64,000 nt of DNA, from contig NZ_JAEPRQ010000011.1 of NCBI RefSeq assembly GCF_016629665.1, forward strand, positions 26,150 through 90,149. The letters run 5' to 3'. The position numbers and the translations under genes are program-made. Positions 1 to 7,442 of this stretch are shown here, piece after piece. Position 1 is the first letter of the stretch, and each line of letters begins with the position of its first letter. The DNA is from Paracoccus caeni (GTDB taxonomy: Bacteria; Pseudomonadota; Alphaproteobacteria; Rhodobacterales; Rhodobacteraceae). The notes below the pieces were generated by a model. That model saw nothing but the letters and a program-made list of their open reading frames with translations, was not told the origin of the DNA and ran no database searches.

Positions 1-12
1 CACCGCAATGCC

Positions 13-600
13 ATGCCGAAAAAACTGCTCATCGTCGTCGTCGAACCGGACCCGGATCGTGCCCAGCCCATCGCCGATGGCCTGCTGGCGGCGGGCGATC
101 ACGACATCCGCATCATCGCGGAACAATCGGGCCTTGCCCGGCAGGTGGCCGATCTGCGCCCGGATGTAGTGCTGATCGACATCGCCAACCCGTCCCGCGA
201 CATTCTTGAGGAACTAGCACTTGCCTCGGAACCGTCCGAGCGGCCGGTCGCGATGTTCGTGGACCGGACTGACGAGCAACTGACGCGCTCGGCAATCGAG
301 GCGGGGATCTCGGCCTATGTGGTGGACGGGCTGCGACCGGAGCGGATCAAGCCGATCCTCGACGCGGCGATTGCGCGGTTTCACATGTTTCAGCGGATGC
401 GGACCGAACTGGCCGCCACCCGCGCCGCGCTGGAAGAGCGCAAGATCATCGACCGGGCCAAGGCGGTGCTGATGAAGGCGCGCGGCATCGATGAAGAGGC
501 GGCCTATGCGCTGCTGCGCAAGACCGCGATGGATCAGGGCAAACGGCTGCCCGATATTGCCCAGCAACTGGTGATGGCGGCGGGGCTGCTATGCCGATAA
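13..600 (+). CDS. nasT: NasT-type ANTAR antitermination regulator
   Basis: Cytoplasmic RNA-binding regulator of nitrate/nitrite assimilation. The first ~120 residues look like a receiver domain (VLIDIANPS at the strand that usually carries the phospho-Asp). Residues ~130-190 (ERKIIDRAKAVLMKARG...AYALLRKTA) match an ANTAR domain, which in this family binds paired hairpins in leader RNA and prevents termination. The 195-residue length is normal. The stop overlaps the start of nasS by 10 bases, so the two are translationally coupled. Known biology of NasS-NasT: NasS holds NasT inactive until nitrate or nitrite binds NasS. That this NasT acts on the leader at 1779-2047 is inference. Confidence 0.9.
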   Translation: MPKKLLIVVVEPDPDRAQPIADGLLAAGDHDIRIIAEQSGLARQVADLRPDVVLIDIANPSRDILEELALASEPSERPVAMFVDRTDEQLTRSAIEAGISAYVVDGLRPERIKPILDAAIARFHMFQRMRTELAATRAALEERKIIDRAKAVLMKARGIDEEAAYALLRKTAMDQGKRLPDIAQQLVMAAGLLCR

Positions 601-1778
601 ACCGCCTGCGCCTTGGCTATCTGCCGCTGATCGACGCCGCGCCGCTGATCGTCGCGCACGAGATGGGGTTTGCGGCCGAGGAAGGGCTGGATCTCGATCT
701 GATCCGTCTAAGCGCCTGGGCGCAAAGTCGCGACATGCTGGGCGCGGGTATGATCGACGCGGCGCATATGCTGGTGCCGATGCCAATCGGGCAGGCGCTT
801 GGCCTTGGGCCACGACTGCCTGCCTTCGATCTGGTCATGTTCCTGTCCCAAGGCGGGCAGGCCGTCGTGGTCAACACCCGGATCGAGGAAAACCTGCGTG
901 AGATCGGCCACGGCTTCGACTTCGCCGATGCCCGCGCGGCGGGACTGGCGCTGCGGCGCGCAGTTCCCGGCGGGTTGCGGGTCGGTGTGCCTTTCCACTT
1001 TTCGACGCAGTATGAGCTGATCAGCCACTGGCTGACCGCCTGCGGCTTCACGCCCGACCAGCTTGACCTGATCACCGTGCCGCCGCCGATGATGGCGCGG
1101 GCCATGGCGGCGGGCGAGGTCGATGCCTTCTGCGTCGGCGAGCCGTGGTGTTCCTTCGCGGTCGAACGCGGCATCGCGGCGCTGCTTTTGCCGGGCCGCG
1201 CGATCTGGGCCGCCCCGCCCGAAAAGGGGCTGGTCCTGCGCCGCGACCTGACCGAGGCGCGCCCCGACGAAACCGGCGCGCTGATGCGGGCGATGTGGCG
1301 GGCCGGACAATGGCTGGACCAGCCCGAACATCGCGGCACCGCCGCCGAGATCCTGTCGCGCGGGGAATATCTGGATCTGCCCTCGGAACTGGCCGAGCGC
1401 GGGCTGACGGGCAGGATGCTGATCTCATCCAGTGGCGAGTTACGACGCGCGCCCGGCTTCATTGCCTTCAACAACGGCGCGGCCAGCTTTCCGTGGAAAA
1501 GCATCGCCGCGCTGATCGCCAGTCGGATCGCCGAACGGCGGGGGCTGGAGCCGCTTGCCGCCATGCAAATGGCAATGGGGCATTTCCGCACCGATCTTTA
1601 TCGCAAGCACCTGCGCCCGGCAGGCGCGCCGCTGCCCGGTGCGTCCTCGCGGATCGAAGGCGCATTGGCCGAGGATCGGGTCGTCCCCGCCGAGAAAGGC
1701 CAGATGATCCTGCGCGCCGACAGCTTCTTCGACGGCTTCACCTTCGAGCCGCCAAACCCCGATTCGTCCGCAGACTGA
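591..1778 (+). CDS. nasS: NasS nitrate/nitrite sensor, NrtA/CmpA family
   Basis: A 395-residue protein of the NrtA/CmpA periplasmic-binding-protein fold. It starts directly with the mature fold (MPINRLRLGYLPLIDAAPL) and has no signal peptide, so it should be a cytoplasmic sensor rather than a transport component. GVPFHFSTQYELISHWL and AFCVGEPW are typical of the nitrate-binding family. It overlaps nasT and precedes the nitrate transporter, the order known from Paracoccus and Azotobacter nasST systems. The expected role is ligand-dependent release of NasT. No ABC permease or ATPase accompanies it, which supports the sensor reading. Confidence 0.9.
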   Translation: MPINRLRLGYLPLIDAAPLIVAHEMGFAAEEGLDLDLIRLSAWAQSRDMLGAGMIDAAHMLVPMPIGQALGLGPRLPAFDLVMFLSQGGQAVVVNTRIEENLREIGHGFDFADARAAGLALRRAVPGGLRVGVPFHFSTQYELISHWLTACGFTPDQLDLITVPPPMMARAMAAGEVDAFCVGEPWCSFAVERGIAALLLPGRAIWAAPPEKGLVLRRDLTEARPDETGALMRAMWRAGQWLDQPEHRGTAAEILSRGEYLDLPSELAERGLTGRMLISSSGELRRAPGFIAFNNGAASFPWKSIAALIASRIAERRGLEPLAAMQMAMGHFRTDLYRKHLRPAGAPLPGASSRIEGALAEDRVVPAEKGQMILRADSFFDGFTFEPPNPDSSAD

Positions 1779-2047
1779 TCAGAATTCAGGCAATCCGCCC
1801 ATCTCTTTTGCGCTCGCAGCATAAATCGCGCTGCGATTGCCGCAGGCGCAGCATGCACGGTTGAGCGTTCTGCGGCTTTGGATGAAATGAACCCAAGGCC
1901 CGGCGCAATGGCGTGCCACTGGCCCGCTCGCAACGATGCGGCATCCTTCCCGAAAGCGCATTCCGCGGCCTGACCGCTTCCCTTTCACGGGCCGCATTCC
2001 CGCGCTTTCCGACAGCCAACGCATTTGCCAACGCCATCGGAGCCACC
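1779..2047 (+). promoter_or_regulatory. Leader region of the nas structural genes with hairpins
   Basis: 269 bases between nasS and the transporter without a convincing gene. Three possible stem-loops are visible: CTGCG/CGCAG at 1831-1845; an outer GGCC/GGCC pair at 1897-1924 enclosing GGC...GCC; and GCGGCC/GGCCGC at 1965-1995, which ends 52 bases before the transporter start. This is where an ANTAR-target double hairpin and a terminator would be expected. The last stem has no strong T run, so intrinsic termination is not proven. A GGAG sequence at 2039-2042 serves as ribosome site for the ATG at 2048. Confidence 0.4.
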
Positions 2048-3268
2048 ATGCCCGCATCGTCGCAACTTCCCGAAACAGGAACGCCCAATCGCGCGCTGAG
2101 CCTGTCCACCTTCGCCTTTACCGTCTGTTTCGCCGTCTGGACAATTTTCTCGATCATCGGGATTCAGATCAAGGAACAGCTTTCCCTGACCGACACGCAA
2201 TTCGGCCTGCTGGTCGGCATGCCGATCCTGACCGGATCGCTGGTCCGCATCGTCCTTGGCATCGCCACCGACCGGCTGGGCGGACGCACCGTCTATACAA
2301 TCACCATGCTGGCCGCCGCGCTGGCGACGTTCCTGCTGGGCTGGGCTACGACCTATCCGCAGATGTTGCTGGCCGCACTTGGCGTCGGGCTTGCGGGCGG
2401 GTCTTTCGCGGTTGGCGTCGCCTATGTCTCGCGCTTCTTCCCGGCCGACCGGCAGGGCACCGCGCTTGGCATCTTCGGCGTCGGCAATGTCGGCGCGGCG
2501 GTGACGAAGTTTCTGGCCCCCTTCGCGATGATCGCGCTTGGCTGGCAGGCCACGGCGCAGATCTGGGCGGCCGCGCTGGCGCTGACGGCGATCCTGTTCT
2601 GGCTCTTCAGCAAGGACGATCCGGTGACTGCCGCCCGCCGTGGCACCAAAGCGCCCCTTCGCAGCCTGAAGGCAGAGTTCGAGCCGCTGAAGAACCAGCA
2701 GGTCTGGCGCTTCTCGGCCTATTATTTCTTCAGCTTCGGGGCGTTCGTCGCACTGGCGCTGTGGCTGCCGCATTACCTGATCGGGGTTTACGGCTTCGAC
2801 GTGAAGACGGCGGGCATGATCGGCGCAGCCTATTCGATCCCCGCCTCGATCTTTCGCGCCTATGGCGGGCACCTATCCGACCGGATCGGCGCGCGGACGG
2901 TGATGTATGCGACCTTCGCGATCTCACTGATCGCGACCGCGATCCTGTCGATCCCGGCGGGCGTGCCGGTTGCAGTCTTCCTGCTGGCGATCTTCGTTCT
3001 GGGCTTCTTCATGAGCCTCGGCAAAGCCGCCGTCTATAAGCACATCCCCAGCTATTACCCCCAGAATGTCGGCGCGGTCGGCGGGCTGGTGGGCATGATC
3101 GGCGGGCTGGGCGGCTTTGTCCTGCCGCTGCTGTTCGGCTGGCTGAAGGACGAGACCGGCCTCTGGTCCACCTGCTTCATGGTGCTGTTCGTCCTTGTTG
3201 CCGCCTGCCTTGGCTGGATGCACGTCTCGATCCGCAACCGTCGCCCCTCGACCCTGCAAGCCGTCTGA
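2048..3268 (+). CDS. nasA: Nitrate/nitrite MFS transporter (NarK/NasA type)
   Basis: Inner-membrane transporter of about 406 residues with the 12 hydrophobic segments of the nitrate/nitrite porter family. It shows the family loop RIVLGIATDRLGGR after helix 2 and the glycine-rich nitrate signature segments GVGLAGGSFAVGVAYVS and GLVGMIGGLGGFVLPLLFG. I chose the ATG at 2048 over an upstream in-frame ATG at 1913 because it has GGAG five bases upstream and the protein then begins with a normal short N-terminus; the upstream extension would run through the hairpin leader. It sits in front of nirB and should import nitrate, possibly also exporting nitrite. Confidence 0.9.
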   Translation: MPASSQLPETGTPNRALSLSTFAFTVCFAVWTIFSIIGIQIKEQLSLTDTQFGLLVGMPILTGSLVRIVLGIATDRLGGRTVYTITMLAAALATFLLGWATTYPQMLLAALGVGLAGGSFAVGVAYVSRFFPADRQGTALGIFGVGNVGAAVTKFLAPFAMIALGWQATAQIWAAALALTAILFWLFSKDDPVTAARRGTKAPLRSLKAEFEPLKNQQVWRFSAYYFFSFGAFVALALWLPHYLIGVYGFDVKTAGMIGAAYSIPASIFRAYGGHLSDRIGARTVMYATFAISLIATAILSIPAGVPVAVFLLAIFVLGFFMSLGKAAVYKHIPSYYPQNVGAVGGLVGMIGGLGGFVLPLLFGWLKDETGLWSTCFMVLFVLVAACLGWMHVSIRNRRPSTLQAV

Positions 3269-3280
3269 AAGGAGCCAGCA

Positions 3281-5719
3281 ATGAAACGCAAACTTGTCGT
3301 CATCGGGGCAGGCATGGCCTCGGGCCGGATGCTGGAGCATCTGCTGGACGCCAATCCCGACGCCTGGGACGTTACCCTGTTCAACGGCGAGCCGCGCGGG
3401 AACTATAACCGGCTGATGCTGTCGCCGGTCCTGTCGGGCGAAAAGACCTATGAGGAGATCGTCACCCACGATGCCGACTGGTATCGGGCGCGCGGGATCG
3501 ACTGTCGCTTCGGCGAGCCGGTGGTGAAGATCGACCGCAAGAACCGCACGGTCTCTTCCAATCTCGGCGGTGCGCCCTATGACGCGCTGGTCATTGCCAC
3601 GGGCTCGGCCCCCTTCATCATCCCGGTTCCGGGGAAAGAGCTTCCGGGCGTCGTCACTTATCGCGACCTTGAGGATACCCACGCCATGATCGAGGCGGGC
3701 GTGGCTGGCAAGGATGCCGTTGTCATCGGCGGCGGTCTTCTGGGGCTGGAAGCGGCGGCGGGGATGGCGGCGCGCGGTGCGCGCGTGACGGTGATCCATC
3801 TGAACGGCCACCTGATGGAGCGTCAGCTTGACCCCGCTGCCGGGTATCTGTTGCAGAAGGATCTGGAGGCGAGGGGGATCCGCGTCCATTGCAACGGCGC
3901 GACCAAGGCGATCCTTGGTCACGACCGGGCAGAGGCGGTGCTGTTGGAGGACGGCACCGTCTATCCTGCCGATCTGGTCTGCATGGCGGTGGGCATCCGC
4001 CCGGAAACCCGCCTTGCCAATGACACCCATCTGGAGGTCGAACGCGGCATCGTCGTCGATGACGCCATGCGCACCAGCGATCCGCATATCTTCGCCCTTG
4101 GCGAATGCGTCGAACATCGCAAGCAATTGTTCGGCCTCGTCGCGCCGCTTTACGATCAGGCGAAGGTGCTGGCCAAGACGCTGGCCGAGGAAGAGGCCGA
4201 GTTCCGCCCGGTCCAGACCGCCACCAAGCTGAAGGTCACCGGCTGCGATCTGTTCAGCGCGGGCGACTTCGCCGAGGGCGAGGGCCGCGAAGACATCGTC
4301 TTCCGCGATCCCGGTCGCGGCATCTACAAAAGGCTGGTCCTTCAGGACAACCGCATCATCGGCGTCGTCATGTATGGCGAGACCGGCGACGGCAACTGGT
4401 TCTACGGGCTGATGAAGGACGGCACCGATATCGAAGAGATGCGCGAGACGCTGATCTTCGGCCCGGCCTTTCAGGGAGGGTCCAAGCTGGACCCTATGGC
4501 GGCCGTTGCAGCCTTGCCGCCTGAGGCGGAAATCTGTGGTTGCAACGGCGTCTGCAAGGGCACCATCGTCAAGGCGGTTCAGGGGGGTGCGACCACTCTG
4601 GACGCGGTCCGCGCCTGCACCAAGGCATCAGGTTCCTGCGGCACCTGCACCGGGTTGGTGGAACAGGTGATGAAATTCACGCTGGGCGACAGCTTCACCG
4701 CCGCCGCGCCCGCCGGCATGTGCAAATGCACCGATCACAGCCACGAGGACGTGCGCCGGTTGATCAAGTCGATGGGCCTCAAATCGATCCCCGCCGTGAT
4801 GCAGGAGCTTGGCTGGAAAACCGTCGGCGGCTGCCATTCCTGCCGCCCGGCGCTGAACTTCTACCTGCTGGCCGAATGGCCGCTGGACTATCGCGACGAC
4901 CGCCAGTCGCGCTTCGTCAATGAACGCAACCACGCCAATATCCAGAAGGACGGCACCTATTCGGTGGTGCCGCGCATGTGGGGCGGCGTCACCACCCCGG
5001 CAGAGCTGCGCGCCATCGCCGATGCCGCCGACAAATACAACGTGCCGATGGTGAAGGTGACGGGCGGCCAGCGCATCGACCTGCTGGGCGTCCGCAAGGA
5101 AGACCTGCCGCATATGTGGGCCGATCTGAACGCCGCCGGGCTGGTCTCTGGTCACGCCTATTCCAAGGGGTTGCGCACCGTGAAAACCTGCGTCGGCAGC
5201 GAATTCTGCCGCTTCGGCACGCAGGATTCGACGGGTCTGGGCATCCGGCTGGAGAAACTGCTGTGGGGGTCATGGACACCGCACAAGGTCAAGCTGGGCG
5301 TCTCGGGTTGCCCAAGGAACTGCGCCGAGGCGACCTGCAAGGATGTCGGCGTCGTCTGCGTGGATTCTGGCTACAATATCAGCGTCGCAGGCGCGGCGGG
5401 GATGGAGTTGAAGGAAACCGAACACCTCGCCTCGACCCCGGACGAGGATGAGGCGGTCGAGATCATCACCGCCTTCGTCCAGCTTTACCGCGAACAGGCG
5501 AAATATCTGGACCGCCCCTATAAATGGGTCGCCAAGGTCGGGCTGGACTGGGTCAAAGCGCAGGTGGTCGAGGATATCGACAACCGCCGCGCGCTGGTGG
5601 CGCGGTTCGATCTTAGCCAGTCGGTCTATCGCCGCGATCCCTGGGCCGATCTTTCCACCCCGACCGAAACGCCCAAATGGGGCCCCCTTGCCGATCTTAC
5701 GCTGGAGGCTGCGGAATGA
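3281..5719 (+). CDS. nirB: NAD(P)H nitrite reductase, large subunit
   Basis: 812-residue cytoplasmic enzyme reducing nitrite to ammonium; named nasB in Paracoccus. Order of domains: an N-terminal FAD site (VVIGAGMASGR), a second nucleotide site near residue 150 (VVIGGGLLGLEAAAG), a BFD-like [2Fe-2S] domain near 418 (CGCNGVCKG...GSCGTC), and the siroheme/[4Fe-4S] half with TCVGSEFC near 637 and SGCPRNCAEATC near 676, together the four cluster ligands. A clear AGGAG lies before the ATG. The stop overlaps the nirD start as ATGA. Siroheme would need CobA, encoded at 52302-53057. Confidence 0.97.
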   Translation: MKRKLVVIGAGMASGRMLEHLLDANPDAWDVTLFNGEPRGNYNRLMLSPVLSGEKTYEEIVTHDADWYRARGIDCRFGEPVVKIDRKNRTVSSNLGGAPYDALVIATGSAPFIIPVPGKELPGVVTYRDLEDTHAMIEAGVAGKDAVVIGGGLLGLEAAAGMAARGARVTVIHLNGHLMERQLDPAAGYLLQKDLEARGIRVHCNGATKAILGHDRAEAVLLEDGTVYPADLVCMAVGIRPETRLANDTHLEVERGIVVDDAMRTSDPHIFALGECVEHRKQLFGLVAPLYDQAKVLAKTLAEEEAEFRPVQTATKLKVTGCDLFSAGDFAEGEGREDIVFRDPGRGIYKRLVLQDNRIIGVVMYGETGDGNWFYGLMKDGTDIEEMRETLIFGPAFQGGSKLDPMAAVAALPPEAEICGCNGVCKGTIVKAVQGGATTLDAVRACTKASGSCGTCTGLVEQVMKFTLGDSFTAAAPAGMCKCTDHSHEDVRRLIKSMGLKSIPAVMQELGWKTVGGCHSCRPALNFYLLAEWPLDYRDDRQSRFVNERNHANIQKDGTYSVVPRMWGGVTTPAELRAIADAADKYNVPMVKVTGGQRIDLLGVRKEDLPHMWADLNAAGLVSGHAYSKGLRTVKTCVGSEFCRFGTQDSTGLGIRLEKLLWGSWTPHKVKLGVSGCPRNCAEATCKDVGVVCVDSGYNISVAGAAGMELKETEHLASTPDEDEAVEIITAFVQLYREQAKYLDRPYKWVAKVGLDWVKAQVVEDIDNRRALVARFDLSQSVYRRDPWADLSTPTETPKWGPLADLTLEAAE

Positions 5720-6051
5720 CCGTTTTCGTCGATATCGGACCGCTTGACGCAATCCCGCAACAGGGTGCGCGGGTGGTCAAGACCGCCCAAGGCTGCGTCG
5801 CCGTCTTCCGCACCGCCGATGACCGCGTCTTCGCGCTTGAGGATCGCTGCCCGCACAAGGGCGGCCCGCTGTCCGAGGGCATCGTCCACGGCACCTCGGT
5901 CACCTGCCCGCTGCATAACTGGGTCTTCGACATGAACAGCGGCACGGCGCAAGGCGCCGATGAAGGGCTGGTCCGGACTTTCGCCACCAAGGTTCAGCAG
6001 GGTCGCGTCCTGATCGACGCCACCCTGATCCGCCGCAGCAACGCCGCCTGA
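5716..6051 (+). CDS. nirD: Nitrite reductase small subunit, Rieske type
   Basis: 111-residue Rieske-like partner of NirB (nasG in Paracoccus). Unlike many enteric NirD proteins it keeps a complete Rieske ligand set: CPHKGGPLSEG and CPLHNW give Cys-X-His and Cys-X2-His, so it should carry a real [2Fe-2S] cluster and could pass electrons to NirB and/or NasC. The start at 5716 overlaps the nirB stop (ATGA); upstream in-frame extension lies inside nirB. The next gene, cynS, begins 12 bases after its stop. Confidence 0.93.
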   Translation: MTVFVDIGPLDAIPQQGARVVKTAQGCVAVFRTADDRVFALEDRCPHKGGPLSEGIVHGTSVTCPLHNWVFDMNSGTAQGADEGLVRTFATKVQQGRVLIDATLIRRSNAA

Positions 6052-6063
6052 CAGGAGAAGCAG

Positions 6064-6528
6064 ATGAACAAGATGACCATCGATGAACTGACCCGCGACG
6101 ACCTGACCGCGATGATCCTGCGCGCCAAAAAGCGGGCGGGACTTGGCTGGCAACAGATCGCGGACGATATCGGCATGTCGCCGGTCTGGCTGCATTCCGC
6201 GGCAACCGGCATGAACGCCTTCCCCGAGGACAAGGCCCGCGCCTTCGCCGATCTTCTGGGCCTGCCCGACAGTGCCGTCGATCTTCTGACCGAAAGCCCG
6301 CTGAAGGTTTGGGATCAGACGGTGCCGACCGATCCCTGCCTCTACCGCCTTTACGAGATGATCGGCGTCTATGGCCCGACCATCAAGGCCCTGATCAACG
6401 AGAAATTCGGCAATGGCATCATGTCGGCCATCGACTTCTCGATGGACCTTGACCGAGAGCCGAACCCGAAAGGCGACCGCGTGCGGCTGACCATCTCGGG
6501 CAAATATCTGGCCTATTCGAACTGGTAA
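6064..6528 (+). CDS. cynS: Cyanase (cyanate hydratase)
   Basis: 154 residues, the normal length of the decameric enzyme that converts cyanate and bicarbonate to ammonia and CO2. An N-terminal helix-turn-helix-like domain (GLGWQQIADDIGMS) is followed by the catalytic domain. Arg95, Glu98 and Ser121 in YRLYE and MSAIDF fall where the catalytic Arg, Glu and Ser of the Escherichia coli enzyme lie. An AGGAGAAG ribosome site precedes the ATG. It lies between nirD and the nitrite channel, 12 bases after nirD, on the same strand. No cynT carbonic anhydrase or cyanate ABC transporter is nearby. The placement is discussed under findings. Confidence 0.96.
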   Translation: MNKMTIDELTRDDLTAMILRAKKRAGLGWQQIADDIGMSPVWLHSAATGMNAFPEDKARAFADLLGLPDSAVDLLTESPLKVWDQTVPTDPCLYRLYEMIGVYGPTIKALINEKFGNGIMSAIDFSMDLDREPNPKGDRVRLTISGKYLAYSNW

Positions 6529-6587
6529 TCCCCCACCCCCCCAAAGGCCCCGGCCACAGGGGCGATCCGCAACAGGAAGGCAATCCG

Positions 6588-7436
6588 ATGTCATATGTCC
6601 CTCCACAGGACTTTGCGAAGAAGATGATCGACGCCGGTGAGGCCAAGGTCTTCATGTCCACCAAGGATACGCTGATCCGCGCCTATATGGCGGGCGCGAT
6701 CCTTGCGCTGGCGGCGGCCTTTGCCGTCACCGTCACCGTCAATACCGGCAACCCGCTGATCGGGGCGCTGCTGTTCCCGGTGGGCTTCTGCCTGCTTTAC
6801 CTTCTGGGCTTCGACCTGCTGACGGGTGTGTTCACGCTGGTCCCGCTGGCGCTGCTGGACAAGCGGCGGGGCGTCACCCTGAAGGGCATGCTGCGCAATT
6901 GGGGCCTTGTCTTCTGCGGCAATTTCGCCGGAGCGTTTACCGTGGCGCTGTTCATGGCGATCATCGTGACCTTCGGCTGGTCCGAGGACCCGAACGCGGT
7001 GGGCCAGCAGATCGGCCATATCGGCGAGGGGCGGACGCTTGGCTATGCCGCCCACGGCGCGGCGGGGATGCTGACGTTGTTCATCCGCGCGGTCATGTGC
7101 AACTGGATGGTCTCGACCGGGGTGGTGGCGGCGATGATGTCCACCAGCGTCTCGGGCAAGATCATGGCGATGTGGATGCCGATCCTGATCTTCTTCTATA
7201 TGGGGTTCGAACATTCCATCGTGAACATGTTCCTGTTCCCGGCAGGCCTGCTGTTGGGCGGCAATTTCACCATCATGGACTACATGATCTGGAACGAGAT
7301 TCCCACGGTCGTTGGCAATCTGGTCGGCGGGCTGACCTTTGTTGGCGCGATGATCTACGCCACCCATCACAAGACCTCGCCCGAACTGCCGCGTGACGCC
7401 GAACCCGCGCAACCCGCAGCCGTCCCGGCCGAGTAA
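6588..7436 (+). CDS. nirC: Formate/nitrite (FNT) family nitrite channel
   Basis: 282-residue inner-membrane protein with about six hydrophobic segments and the FNT family look: an N-terminal AGEAKVFMSTKDTLIRAYMAG, the NFAGAFTVALFM helix, and the AVMCNWMV and GFEHSIVNMFLFP segments, which carry conserved pore residues. In Paracoccus nas clusters this position is nasH, a nitrite transporter. It follows cynS by 59 bases and precedes nasC by six, so it is part of the same transcription unit. Whether it also moves cyanate or another small anion cannot be read from sequence. Confidence 0.92.
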   Translation: MSYVPPQDFAKKMIDAGEAKVFMSTKDTLIRAYMAGAILALAAAFAVTVTVNTGNPLIGALLFPVGFCLLYLLGFDLLTGVFTLVPLALLDKRRGVTLKGMLRNWGLVFCGNFAGAFTVALFMAIIVTFGWSEDPNAVGQQIGHIGEGRTLGYAAHGAAGMLTLFIRAVMCNWMVSTGVVAAMMSTSVSGKIMAMWMPILIFFYMGFEHSIVNMFLFPAGLLLGGNFTIMDYMIWNEIPTVVGNLVGGLTFVGAMIYATHHKTSPELPRDAEPAQPAAVPAE

Positions 7437-7442
7437 CCTGCC

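Noticed and set aside
1913..2047. N-terminal extension of the nitrate transporter from an upstream ATG.
   Set aside because: It would add 45 residues unlike the family and run through the leader hairpin, whereas ATG 2048 has a good ribosome site.
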